Assembly: GCF_014646095.1 (NCBI RefSeq)
Contig: NZ_BMMU01000002.1
Coordinates: forward strand, 480,420-544,419
DNA length: 64,000 nt
Source of the DNA: Streptomyces lacrimifluminis
Lineage (GTDB): Bacteria > Actinomycetota > Actinomycetes > Streptomycetales > Streptomycetaceae
Direction of reading: 5' to 3'
Position numbers and translations under genes: made by a program. Each line of letters begins with the position of its first letter. The first letter of the stretch is position 1. Below, piece after piece: positions 1 through 8,702 of the stretch. Below the pieces are notes generated by a model. The model was not told the origin of the DNA and did no database searches. It saw nothing but the letters and a program-made list of their open reading frames with translations.

Positions 1-767
1 TGGGCGCGGCGGTCCACGCCATCGACCACGCGCCGACCGACTTGCCGGGGCTCGCCTCAGCGATCCAGGCGGACCTGGCGCTGCGCGACGACATCGACCG
101 TGCTTTCGCGAAGCTCCCCGACCACATCGACGCGTTCTTCGGCGTGGCCGGAGTCTCAGGTCTCCATCATGACTACAACACCACACTGCTGATCAACTTC
201 GGCGCCTACAAGTACATCTCGGACACGTACCTGGAGGCGCGGATGGGCGACGGCGGCGCCGTCGTCTATGTGACCTCCACCGGCGGTATCAACTGGGAGC
301 ACTACCAGGAGGAACTCGAAGGGCTGATCCACGTCGCCGGGTGGGATGCCATCGTCCATGCGATCGAAGGACTCGGTCTCAACGGCCGGCCCGGGCCGGC
401 CGCTTATCCACTCTCGAAGCGGGTGCTCAACCTGTTCATGGCGCACAGCGCCACCGCACTCGGGAGCCGCGGCATCCGGGTGAACGCCGTGCTCCCGACG
501 AGCACCGAGACCGGTCTGACGTCGGACTTCGCCGTAATGGCCGGCGGACGCGCATCGCTCGAGTCGCGTGCCGGCCTCAACCAACGCCTGGCCGCGCCGG
601 AGGAGATGGCGGACCCCGTCGTGTTCCTCAACTCTTATGCGGCTCGGTACATCTCCGGGCACCCGCTCACGGTCGACTTCGGCGCCCGCAACCTGCAACT
701 CCTCGGCCGCACTGCCGACGCGCTGGACCGCCCGCTCATCGGGAACGCGCAGGCCGCACGCTCCTGA
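1..767 (+). CDS. SDR family oxidoreductase, 5' end outside the window
   Basis: NAD(P)-dependent short-chain dehydrogenase/reductase. The reading frame is open from base 3 and the first visible start-like codon (TTG at 42) lies inside the conserved fold, so the true start and the glycine-rich cofactor motif lie upstream. The catalytic Ser sits in the VTSTGG strand and the catalytic pair is Tyr-x3-Lys in AAYPLSKR. The C-terminal SGHPLTVDFG stretch is the usual SDR end. The GVAGVSGLHH segment and the long insertion between Ser and Tyr recall 3-alpha-hydroxysteroid dehydrogenase-like SDRs, but the substrate cannot be read from the sequence. It is followed after 134 bp by a drug exporter on the same strand. 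Confidence 0.9.
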   Translation, partial: GAAVHAIDHAPTDLPGLASAIQADLALRDDIDRAFAKLPDHIDAFFGVAGVSGLHHDYNTTLLINFGAYKYISDTYLEARMGDGGAVVYVTSTGGINWEHYQEELEGLIHVAGWDAIVHAIEGLGLNGRPGPAAYPLSKRVLNLFMAHSATALGSRGIRVNAVLPTSTETGLTSDFAVMAGGRASLESRAGLNQRLAAPEEMADPVVFLNSYAARYISGHPLTVDFGARNLQLLGRTADALDRPLIGNAQAARS

Positions 768-901
768 CTCCCCGTACGCCTGCCTGCCGCGGGGGTGCGC
801 GAAGGCCGACGCCCGTCCTGGCCCGCGCGCACCCCTCTCCCCTCACGTCAGGTGAGCGTGACGCACAGCAAACCGGTGACCTGAACCCGTCGAGGAGCAC
901 A

Positions 902-2467
902 GTGAACGAGTCGACTCTCACGGAGGCGTCCCCCACGTCCCGACGGCAGGTACTGAAGGCGCTCAGCGGCCTGCTCCTCGCACTCTTCGTCTCGACCCTC
1001 AGCAGTACGGTGGTCTCCAGCGCGCTACCGAAGATCATCGAAGACGTGCACGGGACACAGACCCAGTACACGTGGGTCGTCACCGCGAGCCTCCTCACCA
1101 CGACGGCGACGACCCCGATCTGGGGCAAACTCGCCGACCTCTTCAGCAAGAAGACCCTTCTCCACGTCTCCATCGTCATCTTCGTGCTCGGCACCGTAGC
1201 GTCCGGGATCAGCCAGACGGGCGGGCAGCTGATCGCCGCGCGGGCCCTCCAGGGCGTCGGCGTGGGAGGCGCGCAGGCGCTCGTCCAAATCGCCATCGCC
1301 GCCATCATCCCGCCTCGCGAGCGCGGCCGTTACAGCGCTTACCTCAGCGGCACCACCTCGACATCGACCATCGGTGGGCCGCTCCTCGGCGGTGTCATCG
1401 TCGACACCTCGTGGCTGGGCTGGCGGTGGAGCTTCTTCATCGCCATTCCGCTGGCCGCCGTCGCGTCCTTCCTGCTCCAGCGGACGCTGAACCTTCCTCT
1501 CCTGCGCCGCGAGAACGTGCGGATCGACTATCTGGGGGCCACCCTCATCGCCTCCGGGGTCAGTGTTCTGCTCATCTGGGTGTCCTTCGTCGACAACTCC
1601 TTCGCCTGGGCCTCGTGGCAGACCGGCGCCATGCTGTCCGGCGGGCTGGCCCTGCTCACCGCCGCCCTGTGGGTGGAGAAGCACGCCACCGAACCGATCG
1701 TCCCGCTCGCCATCGTGCGGCAGCGCACCACCGCCCTGGCCATCCTCGGCAGCCTGGCCGTCGGCACGGCCATGTTCGGCGCCTCGGTCTTCCTCAGCCA
1801 GTACTTCCAGCTCAGCCGCGGCCGCACCCCCACCGAAGCCGGCCTGCTGACCATTCCGATGATGGCCGGCATCCTGATCGCCTCCATCGTCGCCGGCCGG
1901 CTGATCAGCCGCAGCGGGAAGATCAAGCCGTTCCTCGTCACCGGTGCCGCACTGCTCACCGTCGGCTGCGCGGGCCTCGGCGTCATCGACAACAAGACCC
2001 CCATGGTCTTCCTGGCCGTGTCGATGCTGTGTGTCGGGATGGGCGTGGGCATGACCCTGCAGAACTTCGTGCTCGCCGTGCAGAACACCGTGCCGCTGAA
2101 GGACATCGGGGCGGCGAGCTCCACGGTGACGTTCTTCCGCTCCCTCGGCGGCACGATCGGCGTCTCCGTCCTCGGCGCCGTCCTGGCCCGCCAGGTCGAG
2201 GAGGGGACCGCGAGCGGTCTTGCCTCCGCCGGGCCGTCCGGCGCGGACTCGACATCTCCCGCAGTGCGGGAGATCATCCGCGTCGCGTACGGTGACGCGA
2301 CGGCACACGTCTTCCTCCTCGCGGCCGCCGCGGCCCTTCTCGCCGTCATCGCCGCCGTCCTCCTCGAACCGGTCAACCTGCGCAGCAGCCTCGATCTGCC
2401 CGAGAAGACCGATGAAGCAGTGGCCGCGGCGCCCGATCCCGAACAGGGCACGCGTTCGAGCGCGTGA
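902..2467 (+). CDS. MFS drug exporter, DHA2 (EmrB/QacA, 14-TM) family
   Basis: Proton-driven multidrug efflux permease of the inner membrane, 521 residues, the normal length for 14-TM DHA2 proteins. The frame is open well upstream, but GTG at 902 is chosen because it follows a GAGGAG ribosome site and begins just before the first hydrophobic helix. Visible motifs are the TM1 region SSTVVSSALPKI, the loop 2-3 motif GKLADLFSKK (motif A) and ALQGVGVGGAQALVQ in TM4-5 (motif C-like region). The C-terminal tail is hydrophilic. The preceding gene is an SDR. The stop codon overlaps the next gene start (GTGA), which suggests translational coupling, although the two products look unrelated. Confidence 0.93.
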   Translation: MNESTLTEASPTSRRQVLKALSGLLLALFVSTLSSTVVSSALPKIIEDVHGTQTQYTWVVTASLLTTTATTPIWGKLADLFSKKTLLHVSIVIFVLGTVASGISQTGGQLIAARALQGVGVGGAQALVQIAIAAIIPPRERGRYSAYLSGTTSTSTIGGPLLGGVIVDTSWLGWRWSFFIAIPLAAVASFLLQRTLNLPLLRRENVRIDYLGATLIASGVSVLLIWVSFVDNSFAWASWQTGAMLSGGLALLTAALWVEKHATEPIVPLAIVRQRTTALAILGSLAVGTAMFGASVFLSQYFQLSRGRTPTEAGLLTIPMMAGILIASIVAGRLISRSGKIKPFLVTGAALLTVGCAGLGVIDNKTPMVFLAVSMLCVGMGVGMTLQNFVLAVQNTVPLKDIGAASSTVTFFRSLGGTIGVSVLGAVLARQVEEGTASGLASAGPSGADSTSPAVREIIRVAYGDATAHVFLLAAAAALLAVIAAVLLEPVNLRSSLDLPEKTDEAVAAAPDPEQGTRSSA

Positions 2468-3612
2468 TGCCGAGGTGCCCCGTCGCCGCCGTACCGGGAG
2501 GATCACGGAACAGCACGAGGGCGCTGGGCTCCCGCTACGACGCGTTCGAGGTTCTCGCCGCGCTGCGCGATCGCATCGAGACGACGCCTTGGCGCGGGGA
2601 GCGGGGACGGACCGCGCTACGGGTGCTGCGGGCGCATCTGAACTTCGCCGAAACCGCGGGCGGCCTCCTGCACCACGCCAGTGAGCGTCAGACCGCGGAA
2701 GAGGCCGGCATCTCCCGTACGACGTTGCGGGCCGTCTACGAGAAGGTTCTCAAGCCGCAGGGCTGGCTACGTCGACTGCGCGTCGGCCACGGCCGCGAGG
2801 GCTCGACCTGGTACCTCAACGAGAGCAGCGCCCCCAGTCACGGTGCCCCTGCTCCGTCGTCTCGTTTCTGGACCACTCAGTTCCCCCCCGACCTGGCACT
2901 TGAGGAGTGGCCCACCCCTGAGACGGCCACGACAGCCGACATCGACTCCACCCTCCTCGGCCGGCTGATGGGCCACGACGCCTTCGCCCACCACGGCCTC
3001 GACAGCGCCGCCCTCATGATCATCAGCGCTCTGCACCAGCGCCCCCACCAGACCATCAGCGAGCTCATCGGCACCTCCTCGGTCGCCCGCGCGACCGCCT
3101 ACCGGACCCTTCGGCGCCTCGCCGAGCACGGTCTCGTAGCCCAGATCGGGGAGACCTGGGCCCTCGCGCCCCAGGCGCTGGAGGGCATCGGCAACAGCCA
3201 CCCCGCAACTGATGCCGGCCGGGCCGCTGCGCCGACGCAGGGCTGGGACACGGTGGCTGAGGAATACGGCACCACGAGTCTCGCCGCCCGGCGCAAGGCT
3301 CTCCACGCCGCCCAACGCGCCGCATACCAGCAGGCGTTGGACCGGCGTGCGGAGCACCGCCGCCAGGCCGTGGTGATCGTCCGCGACGGCCGTCAGGTCC
3401 TCGTCCCCGCGCCACGCCCCGACGAGATCCCGCCCGCATGGCACACCTCCAGCGGCCGTGTCCTCGATCCGGTCGCCGGCCACGCCGCTCCCGACTGGCG
3501 TGTCGCCACCGACGGCCGCCTGATTCTCATCACCCCTGCCGACCAGCGCAGTTACGACGAGCTGGCCGCAGCCCATGCCGAAGCCCTCAGCGAATGGGAG
3601 TCCGCAGCATGA
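2464..3612 (+). CDS. Double winged-helix/HTH DNA-binding protein, plasmid/island type
   Basis: A 382-residue protein with two helix-turn-helix regions and no enzyme motif. The first (about residues 70-115) reads TAEEAGISRTTLRAVYEKV followed by a wing-like GREGSTWYL. The second (about 180-240) reads TISELIGTSSVARATAYRTL then RRLAEHGLVAQIG, a MarR/GntR-like winged helix. The C-terminal third (about 270-382) is Arg/Ala-rich with a coiled segment. The start overlaps the exporter stop by four bases and the stop overlaps the next HTH gene (ATGA). From memory, such pairs occur beside replication/transfer genes on Streptomyces plasmids and islands, but none of those genes is present here. The first ~15 residues may be non-native, as conserved-looking sequence starts near GSRYDAFEVLAAL. 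Confidence 0.7.
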   Translation: MMPRCPVAAVPGGSRNSTRALGSRYDAFEVLAALRDRIETTPWRGERGRTALRVLRAHLNFAETAGGLLHHASERQTAEEAGISRTTLRAVYEKVLKPQGWLRRLRVGHGREGSTWYLNESSAPSHGAPAPSSRFWTTQFPPDLALEEWPTPETATTADIDSTLLGRLMGHDAFAHHGLDSAALMIISALHQRPHQTISELIGTSSVARATAYRTLRRLAEHGLVAQIGETWALAPQALEGIGNSHPATDAGRAAAPTQGWDTVAEEYGTTSLAARRKALHAAQRAAYQQALDRRAEHRRQAVVIVRDGRQVLVPAPRPDEIPPAWHTSSGRVLDPVAGHAAPDWRVATDGRLILITPADQRSYDELAAAHAEALSEWESAA

Positions 3613-3950
3613 ACCCACGTCCCGCGAGCACGCCTACCGTGATCGATTCGCCAACCCCGGAAGCCCTGCGCACACAGTACGAGTCCGGTGCGACAGTCGA
3701 CGAACTCGCGGCTGCCAGCGGCCTCTCGTACGGCACGGTTCTCAACCGGCTTCACGAGGCTGGGACCGAGATGCGCACGTCGTGGCAGACCCGCCGCATG
3801 CGCAACGACCCACAAGCGCGCAGGCCGCCCCCTCAGGCCGGACACGTCGATGGTCGGCGGCGGGTACTGACTGGCGCGGTCACCGCGATGATCGTGCTCG
3901 GGTTGTGTCTGTTCCGGCGCGAGAGCGTCGCCGTGGTGATCGCCGGGTGA
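3609..3950 (+). CDS. Small HTH protein, probably C-terminally truncated
   Basis: A 113-residue product whose residues ~17-52 form a resolvase-like HTH: EALRTQYESGATVDELA followed by SGLSYGTVLNRLHEAG and a basic QTRRMR tail. Proteins of this type that I recall carry two or three such HTH repeats. Here only one remains and the sequence changes after ARRPP to an unrelated basic and hydrophobic tail (RRVLTGAVTAMIVLGLCLF), so the 3' part is probably a deletion scar. The ATG overlaps the previous stop (ATGA), so both genes are translationally coupled and likely share one promoter. Confidence 0.6.
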   Translation: MNPRPASTPTVIDSPTPEALRTQYESGATVDELAAASGLSYGTVLNRLHEAGTEMRTSWQTRRMRNDPQARRPPPQAGHVDGRRRVLTGAVTAMIVLGLCLFRRESVAVVIAG

Positions 3951-4204
3951 CCGAACCGATCCCGCGGGTCCGGGTGGAGGGCACCCCGAGCGGGTCCGCG
4001 GTGTCCAAGACCCGTGCCCGGGTGCCGGCTGCGGTCTGGGAACACCTGTTTGTCGCCGCCGCCGGGTGGCGTGCAACCGGATTTACGCCTTCTCGGCGGC
4101 AGTGCGCTCGCGGACTGGGAAGCTTGGCCGCGGGGATCCGTCGATGCGGTCCGCCGCCCTCGGCGGACCGCATCAGCTGGTCCGGCGGTCTCACATCATG
4201 CTGA
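3947..4204 (+). CDS. Possible small protein or remnant, 85 residues
   Basis: A GTG overlaps the previous stop (GTGA) and opens an 85-codon frame beginning MTEPIPRVRVEG. The first ~40 residues have ordinary Streptomyces codon use, but the frame then runs through the hairpin at 4144-4173 and into the end of the convergent SGNH hydrolase gene. The 3' half is therefore unlikely to be native. No family is recognised. It could be the beginning of a gene lost by deletion. Confidence 0.2.
   Translation: MTEPIPRVRVEGTPSGSAVSKTRARVPAAVWEHLFVAAAGWRATGFTPSRRQCARGLGSLAAGIRRCGPPPSADRISWSGGLTSC
4144..4173 (-). terminator. Hairpin terminator for the SGNH hydrolase gene
   Basis: A perfect inverted repeat with 13-bp arms (ATGCGGTCCGCCG) and a 4-nt loop, 18 bp beyond the stop codon of the leftward hydrolase gene. 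There is no clear U-tract, as is common for Streptomyces terminators. Confidence 0.7.
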
Positions 4205-4988
4205 GGCCGAGCCACCAGGCGTACGCGGTGTAGCCCTCCTTGGTCGGGTGGAAGATCTCGGTGTACCTGTTCGGGTCGACGTTGTTGATGAACGGACTGG
4301 CGGAGCAGGCGCCGTGCTCAGCGAAGGCGAGACGGACGTCGATGAACTCGTAGCCGGCCTTCTCGGTAGCCTGCTTCATGATCTCGGCCGCCTGGTCCGC
4401 GGCGTAGTTCATGTATTCGCGCTTCTTGGCTCCGGGTGTGATCACGCCGCAACTGCCGGTGCCGGGGTCGACGAGCCGGGGGTATCCCAGGAAGGCGACG
4501 TGGGCATTCGGTGCGCGCCGCCGGACGTCGGCGAAGAGATCCCGCAACCTGCTTGGCAGGTCTTCCCGGATGGCGAGGACGCTGAAGAAGGCTGCCCGGA
4601 GGCACTCGTCGTCGGTGCCGGTGAGACATGTCGTGGCGCTTTTCGCGAAGCCTACGTCGTTGCCGCCGACGGTGATCGTGACCAGTTTGGTGCCATTGTC
4701 GAGGCCGCCGAGTTGCTTGGTGCGTACGTCCTGGACGGTGGCGCCGCTACAGGTCTGGTCGTCCAGGACGAATTTCGGCCATACCTTCGCCCATTGCCGC
4801 GGGTAGCTGTTCGGGCTCTGCCGGCAGTCGCCGCTGGCTTGCAGGTAGGGTTCGGCGCCGACTCCCGAGGCGTACGAGTCGCCGAGAGCGACGTACTCTC
4901 CGGAAGACACGGCGGCCTGCGCGGGCGAGGTCATGGCCAGTGTTGCGAGGGCAGCCGCCGCAGTGACGGCCGCGAGAATTCTTCGCAT
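4191..4988 (-). CDS. Secreted SGNH/GDSL-type lipase/esterase
   Basis: Extracellular serine ester hydrolase of 265 residues. An Ala-rich Sec signal peptide ends near SPAQA. Block I GDSYASG (nucleophile Ser, about residue 38), block III GGNDVG (oxyanion Asn) and block V EIFHPTKEGY (catalytic His) are all present, giving the Ser-His machinery of secreted Streptomyces SGNH lipases. Four or more Cys residues suggest disulphides typical of exported members. The gene is monocistronic, with a GAAGGA ribosome site before the ATG and a strong hairpin downstream. Confidence 0.92.
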   Translation of the reverse strand: MRRILAAVTAAAALATLAMTSPAQAAVSSGEYVALGDSYASGVGAEPYLQASGDCRQSPNSYPRQWAKVWPKFVLDDQTCSGATVQDVRTKQLGGLDNGTKLVTITVGGNDVGFAKSATTCLTGTDDECLRAAFFSVLAIREDLPSRLRDLFADVRRRAPNAHVAFLGYPRLVDPGTGSCGVITPGAKKREYMNYAADQAAEIMKQATEKAGYEFIDVRLAFAEHGACSASPFINNVDPNRYTEIFHPTKEGYTAYAWWLGLSMM

Positions 4989-5477
4989 GAGTTCCTTCGA
5001 TCGTCTTGAGTGCTACCCGATAGACGGATTCGGCGAAGGTTTGGTTCATGCGGGCCTGGCCCATTGACCTAGCTACTTGCCCCTGGAAAAGGGGTTGGCC
5101 CGGTGGCAGGGCTGTTGCTGTGGAGTGGTCCGGTTGTCGGGCTGCGGGTGCCGTCGTCGTTCACCGGGCGATGACGGTCATCCGGTGGAGTTGCAGGCGA
5201 AGATCCCGAGTCCGGCCCAGGTCTGAGCGCCGGCGAGCCGGCGGAGGCGGGTGCGGCGGAATCCGAGGGGGGTCCGGGCACTTGCGCATGTCCCGGTACA
5301 GGTAGTTGAGGCCGTCCAGAACCTGGCCCATCTCTTCAACCGGGAGAGCGCGGGCAGGCAGGCGGTGACGGCTCCGTATTCCTAGCTCGGACACCCACCG
5401 CCCGAGACCTGCTCTCCGGAGGCGTTGCCGGCGTTGGCGTGGCTGAGCCAGGTCCCGCCGGCATGGGGCGGCGGGTC
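4989..5477. other. Gene-poor gap with a decayed segment
   Basis: About 490 bp without an intact gene. The left end is the leader of the SGNH hydrolase gene. The middle contains a transposase-like remnant on the minus strand (listed separately). The rest shows no supported feature. Confidence 0.6.
5178..5345 (-). pseudogene. Transposase-like C-terminal remnant
   Basis: On the minus strand, one frame ends ...RTRLRRLAGAQTWAGLGIF-ACNSTG followed by a stop. This has the composition and pattern of the last helices of IS transposases (basic RxRLRxL then a W-x-G-L-G-x-x-A-x-N motif). Just upstream a second frame reads GLNYLYRDMRKC. The two cannot be joined without a frameshift. No terminal repeats or start were found. 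The assignment rests on pattern memory only and could be wrong. Confidence 0.3.
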
Positions 5478-5804
5478 TCACTTCTCGACTGTTCCGGGTT
5501 CCCCGCTGATGGATTCCTGGTAGACGTCCGCATAGGTGGGACAGTCCTTGACCAGGTCATCACAGAACCCGGCGACGTCGTTGCCGATGAGTTCCAAGAC
5601 CCCCTTGCCCGCGGCGACGCCCTCCTCGAAGAAGTCGACGATCCCGGTGAGCAGGGGCCCGTCAGGCAGGTCGACCGGTCCGACCTTGAACAGGTACCTC
5701 TGCATCTCCTTGTGGACGATCTGGTAGTCCGGCGGGAGTGCCTTGACCCGAGCCGTGTGTGCCCGCCACTGCTTCTTGCCCTCGATGATGTCCTGGATGC
5801 CCAC
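5478..5804 (-). CDS. DUF1048 family protein (second of a pair)
   Basis: A 108-residue all-helical cytoplasmic protein beginning with GTG at 5804. It belongs to DUF1048 (COG4817, annotated in databases as Dps-like without proven function). The hallmark is KKQWRAHTARVKALPPDYQIV near the N-terminus, then a helix with FFEEGVAAGKGVLELIGNDVAGFCDDL. It begins one base after the stop of its paralogue, so the two are surely co-transcribed and probably form a hetero-oligomer. In other actinomycetes and Bacillus such pairs usually follow a PadR repressor. Confidence 0.85.
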   Translation of the reverse strand: MGIQDIIEGKKQWRAHTARVKALPPDYQIVHKEMQRYLFKVGPVDLPDGPLLTGIVDFFEEGVAAGKGVLELIGNDVAGFCDDLVKDCPTYADVYQESISGEPGTVEK

Positions 5805-5805
5805 G

Positions 5806-6162
5806 TCAGCCTCCCAGCCGGCTCAGTTTCCTTGCGCCGTTCCTGTTCAACTGCTCGCGCCACCGGTCGCGATAGGTTCGAGCCCCTTCTCCACCGGCCA
5901 GCGCCGTGCAGAAGCCTCGGATGTCGTCGCCGAGCACCTCGTGGGCGCTCTGCCCGTCCGCCGCTGTTTCTTCGAGCAGCCCCAGGGCGGCGTCGAGGAT
6001 CGGCATCAGGTTGCGGCCGGTGAAGCCCCCATGGGGAAAGAGGTGGCCCTTGATCTGTTCCCACGCCGCCCGGTAGTCGTCCGGCAGGGCCTCGGCCCGG
6101 GCTTCGAACGCCTTGCATTCCCTGGTGAGATCGCTGCCTGTGATCGTCTCCCAGAAGTTCAT
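5806..6162 (-). CDS. DUF1048 family protein (first of a pair)
   Basis: A 118-residue paralogue of the downstream protein, recognisable from CKAFEARAEALPDDYRAAW and the helix LLEETAADGQSAHEVLGDDIRGFC. Its ATG overlaps a TGA of an upstream frame (ATGA), the arrangement expected if a PadR-family regulator gene formerly preceded it. Only a short tail of such a frame is left before unrelated sequence starts near 6200. The DUF1048 function is unknown. A stress-responsive role under PadR control is an inference from gene neighbourhoods. Confidence 0.82.
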   Translation of the reverse strand: MNFWETITGSDLTRECKAFEARAEALPDDYRAAWEQIKGHLFPHGGFTGRNLMPILDAALGLLEETAADGQSAHEVLGDDIRGFCTALAGGEGARTYRDRWREQLNRNGARKLSRLGG

Positions 6163-6212
6163 CTCCCGCCCTCCTTGAGCCTGTCGATGCGTGATGACTG
6201 GCCTGGCAGCGG
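6159..6212 (-). pseudogene. Probable tail of a lost PadR-type regulator gene
   Basis: The frame ending at the TGA that overlaps the DUF1048 start reads ...SSRIDRLKEGGR, the kind of charged helix that ends PadR regulators coupled to DUF1048 pairs. Its upstream continuation runs antisense through the pseudogene that follows, so only about 12-17 codons can be native. This is an inference from context. Confidence 0.25.
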
Positions 6213-7400
6213 GACCGTGAACAGGCCGACCTGTGGCCCTACTTCCGCCGGTACGACACCGCCCTCACCACCCGGGCCACCGCCGTGTCCGACACCGGCG
6301 TGATCACCCACGGCCCCGACTTCGGCGGCCAGGACTACCTGTCCCTCACCGGCCACCCCGCCGTCCTCGACGCGGCACACCAGGCCCTGCGCGACTACGG
6401 CCCGCTCACCGCGGGTTCCCCCGCCCTCGGCGGTGCCAACCCGGTCAGCAAGGCCCTGGAAGCCGGACTCGCCGAGGCCCTGCACACCGACCACGTGGCA
6501 CTGTTTCCGACCGGCTGGGCCTCGGGCTTCGGCACCATCCTCTCGCTGATGCACCGCCGCGACCACATCCTGCTCGACAGCCTCTCCCACGACTCGCTGC
6601 GCCAGGGCGCCGCCGCCAGCGGAGCCACAGTTCTTCCGCCACCTCGACAACGACGCCGTACGACGCCACCTGAAGGGCATCCGCGCCACCGACACCAAGA
6701 ACGCCGTCCTCGTCGTCACCGAGGGTGTCTTCTCCATGGGCTCCGACACCCCGCAACTGGCCGAACTCCTCGGCTTCTGCCGCGAGTTCGGCGCCCAGCT
6801 GATGGTCGACGTGGCCCACGACTTCGGCGCCATGGGCGAACACGGCGGCGGCCAGCTGGAGGCGCACGGCGTCCTCCGCCAGGTGGACTTCGTCGTCGGC
6901 CCTTTCTCCAAGACGTTCGCCACGGCCGGCGGCTTCCTGGCGACGCCGTCCGCGTCCGCGCGGGAGTTCGTGCGGATGTTCGGCGGGCCGCAGACCTTCT
7001 CCAGCGCGATCACCCCCGTGCAGACCGCGGTCGCTCTCGCGGCCCTCGGCATCGTCACCTCGCCGGAGGGGGCGCGTCGGCGGGCGTCCGTCGCGGCGGT
7101 CGCCACCCGGCTGCGCGAGGGCCTCACCGCACACGGGCTGGAGGTCATGGGCGACGTGGTCTGCCCGGTCGTCCTGGTCCTCATAGGCGACACCCCCACC
7201 GGCCGCACCGCCTCCGGCCTCATCGCCCGCGCCGGACTCATCGCCCATCTCGTCGAGCAGCCGGCTCTGTCGCCTCGGACGCGGCCCGCTTCCGCCTGCA
7301 GGCCATGGTGGACCACAGCGACGCCGACGTCGACACCGCGATCGCCATCCTCGACACCTGCATACGGGAGGCCCGGCTGGCCGCCGCGCCCACCCGCTGA
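6198..7400 (+). pseudogene. 2-oxoamine synthase-like (BioF/KBL family) PLP enzyme, 5'-truncated and frameshifted
   Basis: Fold-type I PLP enzyme related to 8-amino-7-oxononanoate synthase. Recognisable pieces are YLSLTGHPAVLDAAHQAL, GPLTAGSPALGG, LFPTGWASGFG, the Asp of MVDVAHDFGAMGEHG and the PLP lysine in GPFSKTFATAGGF. The coding frame changes near 6630 and again near 7265, returning to the first frame for the last 44 codons (RFRLQAMVDHSDADVD). No start codon precedes the conserved REQADLWPYFRRYDT segment, and an in-frame stop lies at 6195. The gene is thus truncated at its 5' end and twice frameshifted. The junction near 6200 meets the DUF1048 operon. Confidence 0.85.
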
Positions 7401-7461
7401 GCCCTCGCTCACACCCCGTGGCCGGGCGCGACCCTCTCGAAGAGGCTCAGCCCGGCCGGCG

Positions 7462-7488
7462 GGTACCGGGCGCCTTGTGCCCGGTACC
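7462..7488 (+). terminator. Hairpin after the PLP-enzyme pseudogene
   Basis: Perfect 10-bp arms GGTACCGGGC / GCCCGGTACC around a 7-nt loop, 61 bp after the pseudogene stop. Probable factor-independent terminator. Confidence 0.55.
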
Positions 7489-7675
7489 TGAGTGTTCGGT
7501 GTCCTGGCCTCCTGACCCGATGCGCCGTCGACTCACGCCCGGTCGCTCCTAACGGCATCTTGACGCACATGGAGCACGCTCCCGTGGGCCCGGGCGTCAC
7601 TCTCTGCTTACGCTGGTGCCGCCGTCCGGGTGATGGCCGGAACCGCACGCCGAGCCACACACCGGGAGCACGCCG

Positions 7676-8014
7676 ATGGTCACAAGCGAACACCCACATC
7701 GACGTCTGCGAACGTGGATGCTTCAGGGCCTGTCCGACATGGGCAAGGCCGGCGGCCACACCGGCCCGCACGCCCAGCCGGAGCCCCCGCACAAGGGCCA
7801 GCCCTGGTACCGGGTGATGTGCCTGACCGGCGTCGACTACTACTCCACCCTCGGCTACCAGCCCGGCATCGCCGCCCTCGCCGTCGGCCTGCTCTCCCCC
7901 ATCGCGACCATCGTGCTCGTCATCGTCACCCTGGCCGGCGCCCTGCCGGTCTACCGCCGGGTGGCCGAGGAGAGCCCGCACGGCGATCGACGCCACCGGT
8001 CGTCTACGCTCTGA
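7676..8014 (+). pseudogene. APC-type amino-acid permease, only the first ~100 codons kept
   Basis: The ATG at 7676 follows a GGGAG ribosome site and opens a frame matching the N-terminus of large Streptomyces APC-family permeases: a cytosolic Pro/His-rich leader, then [22 protein letters not shown], one hydrophobic segment ([22 protein letters not shown]) and [10 protein letters not shown]. These permeases run to 600 or more residues with about 12 TM helices. Here homology stops at about base 7985 and nine unrelated codons follow before a stop. The product cannot be a functional transporter. The cause is a 3' deletion, with unrelated sequence joined at 7985. Confidence 0.7.
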
Positions 8015-8702
8015 CCTGGCATTTCGTGGACCCGTCTGCTCCCACTGGACCGGTATGGACGGCGTTTCCAACCTCTGCCAAGTGGGACCGTCCCGTCAGA
8101 GCGTTTGCCCACCGCCTGCGGCCACGGCCAGCGGACGTCGCCCTGCGGTAGCAGCATGCGGGCAGTGTTGGCCGCCGGTGCCACTGCCTGGCCGGAAGTG
8201 TGAACAGTTGCCGCTGTACCACCAGCAGGCCAAGAAAGCCGGTGACCACCCCTCAGCACTCGGGCTCGGCATCCGCTCGCGCGACAAGGCGCCATGGCGT
8301 CTGATCATCCTGTTGACCTGCAACAACCCACCGCGCCGGGCGAGTGGATGGCGAATTCGACCCGGATTCGCCCCCGCCCCCTCCCCTCACGGCAACGACC
8401 AACCTTGATCTGCAGCTATACGAATTCTGCCGCTGTACCAGCCGTACGCAGCCGAGAAGTCGCCACGAAGAATCCAAATCGGCCACTCGTCGCAATTCAT
8501 CGAAGCTGCAGCGACACGAGTCGTGGGCCAAGAACAGAAAGCACGGCTGCACGTCCCACTCGGCTCGAACACCGAGGCGCATCCGCATCAACCCTCTGAC
8601 CAGGAATTTTACATCGACCCTTCCGTGAGGCGGAAGCAGCATTGCGCCCCGTGACGCCTTTCCGGACGATGTCGCCATCACCCAACGACGGGAGCCGCAG
8701 CC
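8015..8702. other. Intergenic region without a convincing gene
   Basis: About 690 bp between the truncated permease and the Rieske oxygenase. Short open frames on both strands show no conserved pattern. The right half (about 8390-8640) is noticeably less GC-rich than its surroundings, as expected for the control region of the oxygenase operon, but I see no confident promoter or operator. Confidence 0.5.

Noticed and set aside
341..901. N-terminal extension of the DHA2 exporter frame into the SDR gene
   Set aside because: The extension overlaps the SDR coding frame and is Arg-rich. GTG 902 has a ribosome site and precedes TM1.
7560..7817. Small plus-strand frame upstream of the truncated permease
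   Set aside because: Basic, Cys/Arg-rich product without conserved pattern; it overlaps the permease start in another frame.
8055..8408. Short frames in the gap before the Rieske oxygenase
   Set aside because: No ribosome site, no motif, and competing frames of similar length on the other strand.
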